Part shown: piece after piece, positions 53,815 through 61,948 of the stretch
Numbering within the stretch: the first letter of the stretch is position 1
Layout of the letters: the number at the start of each line of letters is the position of its first letter
From: UBA12191 sp964422295
Lineage (GTDB): Bacteria > Planctomycetota > UBA8108 > UBA1146
Length of the DNA: 64,000 nucleotides
Direction of reading: 5' to 3'
Assembly: GCA_964422295.1 (NCBI GenBank)
Contig: CAYRAM010000010.1
Location: 26,414-90,413, forward strand
The notes under the pieces: generated by a model
Databases searched by the model: none
The model's input: only the letters and a program-made list of their open reading frames with translations
What the model was told of the DNA's origin: nothing
Position numbers and translations under genes: made by a program

Positions 53815-55351
53815 TCAGGTACGCATCCAGGTCGATGGAGTTTCCATCAGGGCTGAGGAAGGGCAGACGGTGGCAGCGGCGTTGATGATGGCTGGCTTGC
53901 CTGCGTTGCGCCGGTCCCCCTCGGGAGATGCGCGGGGAGCACTCTGCGCCATGGGTTCTTGCCACGAGTGTCGGGCAACAGTGGATGGAGTCCGGGGTGT
54001 CAAGACTTGCATGATCGCCGTGAAAGATGGTCTTCGCATCGACAGGGATCAGACCCTCGGGGTGCACGCACTGGAGAAAGCATCGGTTCAGCAGGAACGG
54101 CGGGTAGAAACTGATCTCGTGGTGATCGGTGCAGGGCCCGCAGGATTGGCGGCGGCCTGTGGAGCTGCGGAATTGGGACTCTCGGTGATCGTCGTCGACG
54201 AATCGGTCCGCCCCGGTGGGCGTATTTGGAGTTATCGTTCCGAGCCTCCAGCGGCTGCCAGAAGTTGGTTGGAGAGGGCCCGCCTTGCGGGTGTTCGACG
54301 ATTGCAGGGCTACAGCGTTTACCGGGGACAGCCCGGTGAGTTGGAAGTTTCACGGGTGACCGATGGTCAGCGTGTGAGGGTCAGCTGCAAAAGGATCGTT
54401 GTAGCAACCGGTGCCCGTGAGAAATTTTTGCCCTTTCCCGGTTGGACCCTTCCCGGTGTGGTCGGAGCAGGAGCATTGCAATCGTTGATCAAGGGTGGAC
54501 TTGAGGTTCGTGGTCGCAAAATTCTGGTCGCAGGCTCGGGTCCTTTGCTGTTGGCGGTAGCGCGATTGGCGCATGAGTCCGGTGCTGAGGTCATCCTTGC
54601 AGAGCAAGCGTCACTGACCGATCGAAGTGGTCTCGTCATTCCATTGCTGCTCTCTCCATCCCGTTGGAGGTCGGCTTTGGATCTGTGGCGATCTCTCGAT
54701 GGAGTGGAGCGTCATTCCGCAAGTTGGGTGACACATGCATTGGGGAAAGAGCGGGTCGAAGAGGTGGTGCTGAGGACTCCCGGGGGGAACCGCAAGATCT
54801 CCGTCGATGGTCTGGCAGTCGGCTACGGCTTGCTTCCAGAGTCGAGGGTGGCAGCAGGTCTCGGATGTCGTCTCGATGAGGGTGGAGCCGTTCGGGTCAA
54901 TGAACTTCAACAGAGTTCGGTGGAAGGCATCCTGTGTGCAGGTGAGTTGACCGGAATCTCCGGAAATGAGGCCGCAATTGATGAAGGATTGGTCGCCGGA
55001 ATCGTCGCCGCCGGTCGCACTCCGCGCTCGAACTTGCTGGCGCGTGTGCGGCGCCATCGATTTTGGGGTCAGGCACTGGAGTCCTCCCATCCTCTCCGGG
55101 AAGAGGTCCTGCAACTGGCAGGAGAGAAAGAAATCCTGTGTCGCTGTGAGGATGTTTGCGTGGGAGATCTGTCAGAGGTGACCTCATTTCGTCAAGCACG
55201 CCTGATTCACAGAGTCGGCATGGGCCTGTGTCAGGGGAGAGTCTGTGAGTCCTCTCCGGTCTGTCAGGCGTTGTCCGGATCCGATACGATCCGACCTCCA
55301 TGGACAGTGGTTCCTTCTGGAGTGGAGACCCGGATTTCTGCGGACGGGTAA
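53807..55351 (+). CDS. D-hydroxyproline dehydrogenase alpha/gamma fusion: [2Fe-2S] ferredoxin plus FAD protein
   Basis: A 514-residue fusion. Residues 1-95 are a SoxD/HcnA-like plant-type ferredoxin with all four cluster cysteines (C47, C52, C55, C68). From about 102 an FAD/NAD disulfide-reductase fold follows (VVIGAGPAGLAAACGAAELG). Near 450-485 is a BFD-like [2Fe-2S] domain with CRCEDVC and GMGLCQGRVC. This is the gamma and alpha subunits of the heterotrimeric D-hydroxyproline (or opine-oxidase-type) dehydrogenase joined in one chain. ATG 53807 overlaps the preceding stop by eight bases, with GAGGAG upstream. Confidence 0.9.
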   Translation: MPDQVRIQVDGVSIRAEEGQTVAAALMMAGLPALRRSPSGDARGALCAMGSCHECRATVDGVRGVKTCMIAVKDGLRIDRDQTLGVHALEKASVQQERRVETDLVVIGAGPAGLAAACGAAELGLSVIVVDESVRPGGRIWSYRSEPPAAARSWLERARLAGVRRLQGYSVYRGQPGELEVSRVTDGQRVRVSCKRIVVATGAREKFLPFPGWTLPGVVGAGALQSLIKGGLEVRGRKILVAGSGPLLLAVARLAHESGAEVILAEQASLTDRSGLVIPLLLSPSRWRSALDLWRSLDGVERHSASWVTHALGKERVEEVVLRTPGGNRKISVDGLAVGYGLLPESRVAAGLGCRLDEGGAVRVNELQQSSVEGILCAGELTGISGNEAAIDEGLVAGIVAAGRTPRSNLLARVRRHRFWGQALESSHPLREEVLQLAGEKEILCRCEDVCVGDLSEVTSFRQARLIHRVGMGLCQGRVCESSPVCQALSGSDTIRPPWTVVPSGVETRISADG

Positions 55352-55406
55352 CCTGAATGATCTATCGTAACTGTCCCAATGCCGGCACCGGGGAGAGGAG
55401 AGCAAC

Positions 55407-56294
55407 ATCGATCGCAAAGCACTCACTCTTCTGGTAGCCCTGGCACTGATTGCTGCACTGTTGTCCACACTCTGGAGTCGTGCCTTCGATGCAGATTCTC
55501 CGGCGATCAAGGGGCAAGGGATTGCTTCACTTGCACCATCGATCACCGCCACACTGCTGGCACTCGATGGTCATCAACGCCTGCAGTTGATCAGTGATTT
55601 CTGTCCACCGGTCAGTGATCTACCCCGGGGCGGAACCGCCCTCTCTCCCGACCTCGAGAGGATACTGCGATCGGGCGCAAAAATTCTCCTCGCCCGGGAA
55701 GCAGCGGGGGTTCCGGTGGATGCCCTCGGCAGGGTCGGGGTACCGGTGGTGCTTCCATGGTCCAATGTGGATGATTTGTGTTATAGCATCGAAAAATTGG
55801 GAGAGATCAGTGGGGCACGAGAGCGAGCGCAGGAGTTGGTACATGAGATGAAGTCCGGTTTGATCGCGCGGGATACCCATCAATCTCCCAGGATTCTTTT
55901 GGTGATCGGAGGAGCGCTCGATCGCAGTGGCGGCCCCTGGGTGATTCGTGATGACTCTCTTCACGGCCAGGTTCTGAGAGCGGCGGGATATCGCAATGCA
56001 CTCACCGCTGATCTGCCGGGGACGCCGAGGATCTCCATGGAAACCCTGATTGAGATCGATCCCGATGCCATCATCCATCTCGTTCCCGCATGGGAGGATC
56101 CCGTGTCCGGGAGAGAAGCTGTGCTCGACTCCTATACCGGCATTCCCGGTATGAAAGCGGTGGCTGGGGGGGCCATCGGCACGATTCATGATCCTGCCAT
56201 TCTCGATGAAGGACCGGGGCTGCTGGCCCTGGTAGAGCAGTTGCGGAAGGCCATCGATCTGCTTCCCATGGAGTCCTCGGAGGCTCGCCGATGA
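55407..56294 (+). CDS. ABC transporter substrate-binding protein, BtuF/FecB-like, apparent ATC start
   Basis: A 295-residue periplasmic binding protein of the BtuF/TroA type (SLAPSITATLLALDGHQRLQL, LPRGGTALSPDLERIL and the C-terminal IPGMKAVAGGAIGTIHDPA). The hydrophobic N-terminus (KALTLLVALALIAALLS) is upstream of any ATG, GTG or TTG start except a TTG at 55461 that would remove it. AGGAG at 55396-55400 is six bases before ATC 55407, so I take ATC as start; a single-base change from ATG, real or an assembly error, is possible. Its stop overlaps the next ATG (ATGA). It lies in the hydroxyproline cluster, but the family carries cobalamin, heme or iron-siderophores. Confidence 0.78.
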   Translation: MDRKALTLLVALALIAALLSTLWSRAFDADSPAIKGQGIASLAPSITATLLALDGHQRLQLISDFCPPVSDLPRGGTALSPDLERILRSGAKILLAREAAGVPVDALGRVGVPVVLPWSNVDDLCYSIEKLGEISGARERAQELVHEMKSGLIARDTHQSPRILLVIGGALDRSGGPWVIRDDSLHGQVLRAAGYRNALTADLPGTPRISMETLIEIDPDAIIHLVPAWEDPVSGREAVLDSYTGIPGMKAVAGGAIGTIHDPAILDEGPGLLALVEQLRKAIDLLPMESSEARR

Positions 56295-58024
56295 GTTCCG
56301 ATGAGAGGAATCCTGATCAATGGTTGAGAATCGAAAAGATGACCGTTTGTCGCGGCGACAAGAAAGTGCTGAAGGAAATCGATCTCGCCATCGGCAGCGG
56401 TGAATTGGTTGCCATCGTCGGTGCCAACGGATCAGGGAAGTCGACCTTGCTCGCCACTCTCCTCGGTCAGGTATCGCCGTCTTCGGGGACGATTCGCACG
56501 GATGGCACGGATCTCTCAAGTCTTCGTGAAATTGACAGGGCCAGTCTCTTCGCATGGTTGCCCCAAGAGAGTTCGGTCGCAGAACCATTGTTGGTGGAAG
56601 AAGTCGTGGCAGCGGCGCGCTATCACTTTGACGAACCGCGGCACACCTCTCTCAAAGAAGCGCGAGAAGCACTTCGACAGAGTGGTGCCGGTGAGTTGAT
56701 GCATCGATGGTGGAACGAATTGTCGGGTGGAGAAAGGCAACGCGTCGAATTGGCTGCACTAAGGGCACAATCCGCCAAGGCGTGGCTTCTCGATGAACCC
56801 GCCAATCACCTCGACCCGGTGTGGAGGAGCCGGCTTCTCGATGATCTGCAGAAGCGGGTATTGGCGGGGCAGACGGTGGTCGTGGTTCTCCACGACATCG
56901 GTTTGATCGATGAAATGGATCAGGTTCAACCGCGGGTGGTCGCCCTCGCCGGAGGCAGACTCGTTTACGACGGAGCCGATCCCGCTGATCTGGGAGATGA
57001 CTGGCAGCAACAGATCTATTCAGCGGATGAATCGCAATCAGAACTCGCCAACTCGCAAAGGGGAAAGAAGCCGTGGGGAATGGCCCAACTGGGATTGTGG
57101 GCGTTGCTGACTCTGTTCCTGGGAATCATCACTGCCTGGATCGGAGCACCCCTGGAAGGGGAGTTGGGGCAGAAGATTCTTGCGGAGTTGCGCATACCGC
57201 GAGCGCTCTCGGGGATGGTACTGGGTGCGGTCCTCGCTGGTGCGGGTGCGGTTCTGCAGATCTTGTTGCAAAACCCGCTGGCAACTCCGGGAACGGTGGG
57301 GACCACGGCGGGCGCAGCTCTCGGTGTCATTCTTGCATTGCTCTTCGGTGCAGGAGCAGAGGGGTGGGGGATTCCCCTGTTGCCCCTCGCCGCATTTGCG
57401 GGTGCTTTGTCGGTGACCTCTGTGGTCGTCATGGTCGCTGCGCGCAACCAAACCCGTACTGAAGATGTGCTCCTCGCAGGGATCGCACTGACACTGATGA
57501 CCGGTGCCGTTTCTTCCGCACTCCGCCTCGGCTTCGATCAGGTGATGGCATTGGATGCATTGCGCTGGTCACTGGGGAGCTTGACCCTCATCGGATTCGA
57601 TCGACTGTGGCTTGCGTTGCCATTTTTGGTGATCTCCATCATTGGAATGCTCACCCTGATGCGCCCCCTGGATGTCTTGGTGACCGGCGCAGATCGGGCC
57701 CGATCAAGGGGGGTCAACGTTCCGAGGGTTCGGACCCTTGGCGTCGGTCTGGCGTCCTTGGGTGTCGCCGCCGGGGTCGCGATGGCGGGCCCCATCGCTT
57801 TTGTCGGACTTGTTTGCCCCCACATCATGAGATTGCTCGGAGGGGGTCAACCTCGATTTTTGGTACCCGCCTCGATGCTGCTTGGTGTCGCCTTCCTGCC
57901 CCTCTGTGACAGTCTCGGCAGGGTGTTGTCGGCTCAACGAGAGGTTCCGGTGGGAGTGATCACGGCAGCGATCGGTGCACCGGTGCTGTTCCTGCTGGTG
58001 TTGCGGAGATCCCGTCGCAGCTGA
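56291..58024 (+). CDS. Fused ABC ATPase and FecCD-type permease
   Basis: A 577-residue single chain. Residues 10-255 are an ATPase: Walker A GANGSGKS (44-51), signature ELSGGERQRVELA (about 140), Walker B LLDEPANHLD and H-loop VVVLHDIGL. Residues about 262-577 are a FecCD/BtuC-type permease (LRIPRALSGMVLGAVLAGAG, then NPLATPGTVGTTAGA, GPIAFVGLVCPHIMRLLGG) with about ten helices. Normally these are two proteins; the fusion would assemble as a homodimer importer with the preceding binding protein. The likely ligand is a metal chelate or cobalamin. ATG overlaps the binding-protein stop. Confidence 0.92.
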   Translation: MSSDERNPDQWLRIEKMTVCRGDKKVLKEIDLAIGSGELVAIVGANGSGKSTLLATLLGQVSPSSGTIRTDGTDLSSLREIDRASLFAWLPQESSVAEPLLVEEVVAAARYHFDEPRHTSLKEAREALRQSGAGELMHRWWNELSGGERQRVELAALRAQSAKAWLLDEPANHLDPVWRSRLLDDLQKRVLAGQTVVVVLHDIGLIDEMDQVQPRVVALAGGRLVYDGADPADLGDDWQQQIYSADESQSELANSQRGKKPWGMAQLGLWALLTLFLGIITAWIGAPLEGELGQKILAELRIPRALSGMVLGAVLAGAGAVLQILLQNPLATPGTVGTTAGAALGVILALLFGAGAEGWGIPLLPLAAFAGALSVTSVVVMVAARNQTRTEDVLLAGIALTLMTGAVSSALRLGFDQVMALDALRWSLGSLTLIGFDRLWLALPFLVISIIGMLTLMRPLDVLVTGADRARSRGVNVPRVRTLGVGLASLGVAAGVAMAGPIAFVGLVCPHIMRLLGGGQPRFLVPASMLLGVAFLPLCDSLGRVLSAQREVPVGVITAAIGAPVLFLLVLRRSRRS

Positions 58025-58043
58025 ATCTGATTGTCAGCGGATG

Positions 58044-58059
58044 GGTGGCCGTTGCCACC
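58044..58059 (+). other. Hairpin after the ABC transporter gene
   Basis: GGTGGC and GCCACC pair perfectly around CGTT, 20 bases after the transporter stop. No T-run follows. Confidence 0.3.
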
Positions 58060-58109
58060 ACCACAGATCATCATGAGACCGATTCAACTACCGCGGGAAA
58101 GGACTCCCC

Positions 58110-59051
58110 ATGGACTCTGAATTGCAATGGCGATGGGCGGGAGTGATGCCCGCGATCACGACCCCCTTTGACGATGCCGGGGAAGTGGATTACGCCTTCC
58201 TTGCAGAACATGCGGTGTGGCTCGTCGATCATGGTGCAAGCGGCATCATCCCCTGTGGATCCCTCGGGGAGGGCGCGACCCTTTCCATCGATGAAAAGCA
58301 GCGGGTGATCGATACCTGTGTGCGCGCTGTGGGACATCGGGTACCGGTGATTCCCGGGATCGCAGCGGCTTCGACCCGCGAGGCGGGAAGATTGGCGGCA
58401 GCCGCTTCGGTGATGGGAGCCAGCGGACTGATGGTCTTGCCACCCTACATTCACAAAGGGCCCTTTTACGAAATGGAAGCCCATGTCGAAGCGGTGATCG
58501 CTGCAACCGACTTGCCGTGCATGCTGTACAACAATCCGGTTGCTTACGGCATCGACTTTCCCCCCGGCTGGATCGCCGATCTCGCCGATCGCCAGGAGCG
58601 CTTGGTTGCGGTCAAGGATTCGAGCGGTGATGCACGCCGGATCACAGCGGTGCGCTCTTTGGTGGGAGATCGCCTCGCACTCTTCGCCGGTCTCGATGAC
58701 ATGGTCGTTGAGGCGGTGCGACAGGGAGCGGTGGGTTGGGTTGCAGGTCTCGTCAACGCTTTGCCCGCTGAATCAGTCATGCTTTTTGACAAGGCCGTGG
58801 ATGGTCTCGAAGATCGCAGCAGTGCCCTCGAAGCGGATGAGATTTATCGGTGGTTCCTTCCCCTGTTGCGTCTCGATTGTGTTCCCGAGTTTGTGCAGTT
58901 GATCAAACTGGTGCAACAGGAGGTACAGCGCGGCTCGGAGACGTTGCGATCTCCGAGGATGCCGGTCGCCGGTGCATTGCGTGAGGGAGCCCTGGCAGTC
59001 ATCCGGGACGCTCTGCAAAAGCGTCCTGCGGTTCTTGAAGGAGAGAAGTGA
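58110..59051 (+). CDS. Pyrroline-4-hydroxy-2-carboxylate deaminase (DHDPS family)
   Basis: A 313-residue (beta/alpha)8 Schiff-base lyase. Lys169 in VAVKDSSGD is the catalytic lysine and Tyr140 in MLYNNPVAYG the proton relay; GVMPAITTPFDDAGEVDYAF opens the barrel. In this setting it should convert pyrroline-4-hydroxy-2-carboxylate to alpha-ketoglutarate semialdehyde, with release of ammonia, not make dihydrodipicolinate. AAAGGA lies seven bases before ATG. Its stop overlaps the dehydrogenase ATG by one base, tying the last two hydroxyproline steps together. Confidence 0.91.
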   Translation: MDSELQWRWAGVMPAITTPFDDAGEVDYAFLAEHAVWLVDHGASGIIPCGSLGEGATLSIDEKQRVIDTCVRAVGHRVPVIPGIAAASTREAGRLAAAASVMGASGLMVLPPYIHKGPFYEMEAHVEAVIAATDLPCMLYNNPVAYGIDFPPGWIADLADRQERLVAVKDSSGDARRITAVRSLVGDRLALFAGLDDMVVEAVRQGAVGWVAGLVNALPAESVMLFDKAVDGLEDRSSALEADEIYRWFLPLLRLDCVPEFVQLIKLVQQEVQRGSETLRSPRMPVAGALREGALAVIRDALQKRPAVLEGEK

Positions 59052-60634
59052 TGTTGGAAGGGATCCACTGGATCGCCGGAGAAAAAGTTCCGGGATCGAA
59101 TCTGTTTCATGCCCACAATCCTGCCACCGGTGAAAAGTTGCAACCGGGATTCCCGGAAGCTTCCAGCGATCAGATCGATGCTGCCGTATCAGCAGCACGG
59201 GAAGTGCATGAGCAGCGTTTCCTTTTTCCGGCAGAGATGAGAGTTCGATTGTTGCAATCGATGGCGCGCAATCTGCAGGAGATGCTGCCGATGATTCAGC
59301 AGGTGGGTGTGCTCGAAACCGGGTTACCCGCAGGTCGTTTTGAAGCGGAGATGGGCAGGACTTGCTCTCAGTTGTTGCAGTTTGCGGAAACGGTTTCTAC
59401 AGGCCAATTTCGTGAGCAGATACTTCAGAGTGCGGATCCCGATCGGTCGCCCTTGCCGAGACCGGATCTGAGGCGGCGGATGATTCCGCTGGGGCCCATC
59501 GCCGTGTTCGGAGCGAGCAATTTCCCGTTGGCATTCGGAGTTGCGGGGGGAGATACCGCCAGCGCATTTGCTGCCGGTTGTCCTGTCATCGTCAAAGGTC
59601 ACCCCGCACACCCAGGGGTTTGCGAACTGGTGGGAGGAGCGATCTCATCTGCGGTGAAGGAAGCGGGATTGCCTGGAGGTACCTTCAGTTTGATTCACGG
59701 TGAATCCTTCGATGTGGGTGTGGGGCTGACATCACATCCGGGAATTTCAGCGGTTGGTTTCACCGGGTCGCAGGCGGGAGGGCTTTCCCTGTGGAGGGTT
59801 GCGGCGCAAAGAGAGATTCCCATTCCCGTATTTGCAGAGATGGGCAGTGCCAATCCGGTATTCGTTTTGCCGGGCGCCATCGCTGAGAGAGGGGATGAAA
59901 TTGCTGCCGGGTTGGCGGCGAGTGTTCTTCTTGGTGTAGGGCAGTTTTGCACGTGCCCGGGAATATTGGTTCTGGTTCGTGATGAAAACAGTGAGGCTTT
60001 CAAGGCCGCGCTTTCCAGGGAGTTGTTCCAAGGACCCGCCGGAACGATGCTCCACCAGGGGATCCATGCAGGTTATCAAAAGGGCCTCGAAGAAATCGCC
60101 CAACGCAATGGTGTGCAATTGGTTGGCAAGGGTCCTGCGAGTTCCGGAACTTGTGATGCCGAAGCAGGATTGCTGGCAGCAGATGCCCACAGATTTATCG
60201 AAGACAGGCAACTGCAGGCGGAGATCTTCGGTCCCAGTACCTTGTTGGTGGAGTGTGATGATCTGCAACAACTCCACAGGGTCGCTTCTGTTCTCGAAGG
60301 TCAATTGACAGCGACAATCCACTCCACCGAAACGGAACTGGCGGATCACCTGTCGTTGCTCGACCGTCTGGAGGATCGGGTGGGGCGAATTATCTTCAAC
60401 GGCTTTCCTACCGGTGTCGAAGTCGGAGAAGCGATGCAGCACGGCGGACCATGGCCAGCGACGACCGATTCCCGATGGACTTCTGTGGGGATGGCAGCGT
60501 TAGAGCGATTCCAGAGACCGGTTTGTTGGCAGGGCTTCCCCGAGGCGTTGTTGCCGCAAGATGTACTCCCTGAAACGAATCCGAATGGTTCATTCAGAAT
60601 CGATGGGGAATGGCGCGGGGGATCTGCCAGTTGA
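59051..60634 (+). CDS. Alpha-ketoglutarate semialdehyde (2,5-dioxovalerate) dehydrogenase
   Basis: A 527-residue aldehyde dehydrogenase producing 2-oxoglutarate. GPIAVFGASNFPLAFGVAGG, FTGSQAGG, the general-base AEMGSANPVFV and catalytic Cys in GQFCTCPG place it with KGSADH type enzymes that end hydroxyproline, arabinose or glucarate breakdown. The ATG at 59051 has AAGGAGAG upstream; GTG 59048 is an alternative. It completes the pathway started by the epimerase. Confidence 0.92.
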   Translation: MLEGIHWIAGEKVPGSNLFHAHNPATGEKLQPGFPEASSDQIDAAVSAAREVHEQRFLFPAEMRVRLLQSMARNLQEMLPMIQQVGVLETGLPAGRFEAEMGRTCSQLLQFAETVSTGQFREQILQSADPDRSPLPRPDLRRRMIPLGPIAVFGASNFPLAFGVAGGDTASAFAAGCPVIVKGHPAHPGVCELVGGAISSAVKEAGLPGGTFSLIHGESFDVGVGLTSHPGISAVGFTGSQAGGLSLWRVAAQREIPIPVFAEMGSANPVFVLPGAIAERGDEIAAGLAASVLLGVGQFCTCPGILVLVRDENSEAFKAALSRELFQGPAGTMLHQGIHAGYQKGLEEIAQRNGVQLVGKGPASSGTCDAEAGLLAADAHRFIEDRQLQAEIFGPSTLLVECDDLQQLHRVASVLEGQLTATIHSTETELADHLSLLDRLEDRVGRIIFNGFPTGVEVGEAMQHGGPWPATTDSRWTSVGMAALERFQRPVCWQGFPEALLPQDVLPETNPNGSFRIDGEWRGGSAS

Positions 60635-61551
60635 ATCAATCGGTGGGCACATGGTTGCTTCTGAGTGTCGGGATCCTCGGGATTTCGACGTCGACGTTGT
60701 GGATTCGTCTGGCGACCGCAGACGCAGAAATGGACGAAGTTCAACTGGCATTTTTGCGACTTGCCCTTGCCATTCCTGTGTTGCTGATCCTGTCGTTGCG
60801 GGAGAAAAAGGTCCCACTCCATCGCTGTGGAAAGGCCGTGATCATCGCCGGTGCTTGCCTGGCGCTGCACTTCGGCGCATGGATGGCCTCGCTGGCGTAT
60901 CTCTCAGTTGCCACCTCAGTTGTTCTCGTCTATCTCCATCCCGTCATCATCTACGCCATCGAAGTGACCCGGGGCACTGCGCGCTTTGAATGGTCGAAGA
61001 TGTTTGGAGTATTGCTGACTCTCACCGGCACGACGGTGCTCGCCTGGTTTGCTGACGAAGATGGAAACCCTGCGATCGCCGATCAAAAACTGTGGGGAAT
61101 GCTCCTCTCTGTAATCGGATCCCTCGCTTTCGTCGGCTACCTGTTGGCAGGAAGAACCGCGACCCAGAAGATGCCGACTGTGACCTATGCATCGAGGGCG
61201 TACTCTGTCGCAGCCATAGGATTGCTGTTGTGGATACTGGTGATGGGCGAGGCAGTGGTGCCGCAGACTCCAACCGGTTGGTTCTTCGCAGGATTGCTTG
61301 CGCTGTTCCCGACGCTGTTGGGACATACGCCCCTGAATGCTGCGCTGAAGCGATTGCCTCCGACGGTGGTTTCGACCACATATCTTGGAGAGATGGCGGG
61401 TGCACCACTATTGGTGTGGCTCGTCATTCAGGAGGCACCGCCAGCATCCTTTTGGATTGGGGGGCCCATGGTGATCGCCGGGATCATGTTGGTGGCGTGG
61501 AGGAGTGAATCTGCAATCGAATCTGCTGAAGAGGGTGACGCGGATGTCTAA
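60631..61551 (+). CDS. DMT-superfamily (EamA) transporter
   Basis: A 306-residue inner-membrane protein with about ten hydrophobic helices in two EamA repeats (GILGISTSTLWIRLAT, LALHFGAWMASLAYLSVATS, and LGHTPLNAALKRLPPTVVST in the second half). I favour TTG 60631, which forms TTGA with the preceding stop and has GGGGGA eight bases upstream; ATG 60610 would overlap more. As the last gene of the hydroxyproline cluster it may export or import an amino-acid-like metabolite, which is inference. Confidence 0.87.
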   Translation: MNQSVGTWLLLSVGILGISTSTLWIRLATADAEMDEVQLAFLRLALAIPVLLILSLREKKVPLHRCGKAVIIAGACLALHFGAWMASLAYLSVATSVVLVYLHPVIIYAIEVTRGTARFEWSKMFGVLLTLTGTTVLAWFADEDGNPAIADQKLWGMLLSVIGSLAFVGYLLAGRTATQKMPTVTYASRAYSVAAIGLLLWILVMGEAVVPQTPTGWFFAGLLALFPTLLGHTPLNAALKRLPPTVVSTTYLGEMAGAPLLVWLVIQEAPPASFWIGGPMVIAGIMLVAWRSESAIESAEEGDADV

Positions 61552-61859
61552 TATTTTCGATCTGACGTAAGGACTCCCAGGAACAGCAATATTATCAAAC
61601 TGATAGCCAGGGCCTCATTAGTCGGCATCCAATAAAACACTAAGCCCATCGGCAATCCTGCGATCACGATCGATACGATGAGTTTCTGATAACCATTTTT
61701 TCGGGTCTTTTCCTCCTCAGAGAAGCCATCTCCCAAGTCCACGGATTGGTAATCAATCTCATTGGGATCTCCCCAGCCGGTATCGAAATCACTGCCGCAT
61801 TCGCGACAGGCGAGGCGGCCATCGGCAACCTCTGCACCGCAATGGGGGCAGTCTTCCAT
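61548..61859 (-). CDS. Zinc-ribbon membrane protein
   Basis: A 103-residue protein. Residues 4-22 form a Cys4 zinc ribbon (CPHCGAEVADGRLACRECG), an acidic linker follows, and two helices are at about 60-79 (LIVSIVIAGLPMGLVFYW) and 84-98 (LAISLIILLFLGVLT). Function unknown. Its stop (TAG) overlaps the stop of the convergent transporter gene. It lies downstream of the clpC terminator, so it should have its own promoter, not identified here. Confidence 0.78.
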   Translation of the reverse strand: MEDCPHCGAEVADGRLACRECGSDFDTGWGDPNEIDYQSVDLGDGFSEEEKTRKNGYQKLIVSIVIAGLPMGLVFYWMPTNEALAISLIILLFLGVLTSDRKY

Positions 61860-61872
61860 GACTCTATCCCTT

Positions 61873-61912
61873 CAAAAAAAATCCGTGGCCACCTGATCGG
61901 GTGACCACGGAT
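61873..61912 (-). terminator. Rho-independent terminator of clpC
   Basis: On the minus strand ATCCGTGG-T-CACC pairs with GGTG-G-CCACGGAT (61881-61912) around a six-base loop and is followed by eight T residues. It lies 37 bases after the clpC stop and is the clearest terminator in the window. Confidence 0.92.
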
Positions 61913-61948
61913 GATGCTGGGTCAGCATGCCATATACAACTGGGATCT

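Noticed and set aside
55352..55406. Possible cobalamin riboswitch before the BtuF-like gene
   Set aside because: The gap is only about 55 bases and shows no B12-box-like sequence; too short for the element.
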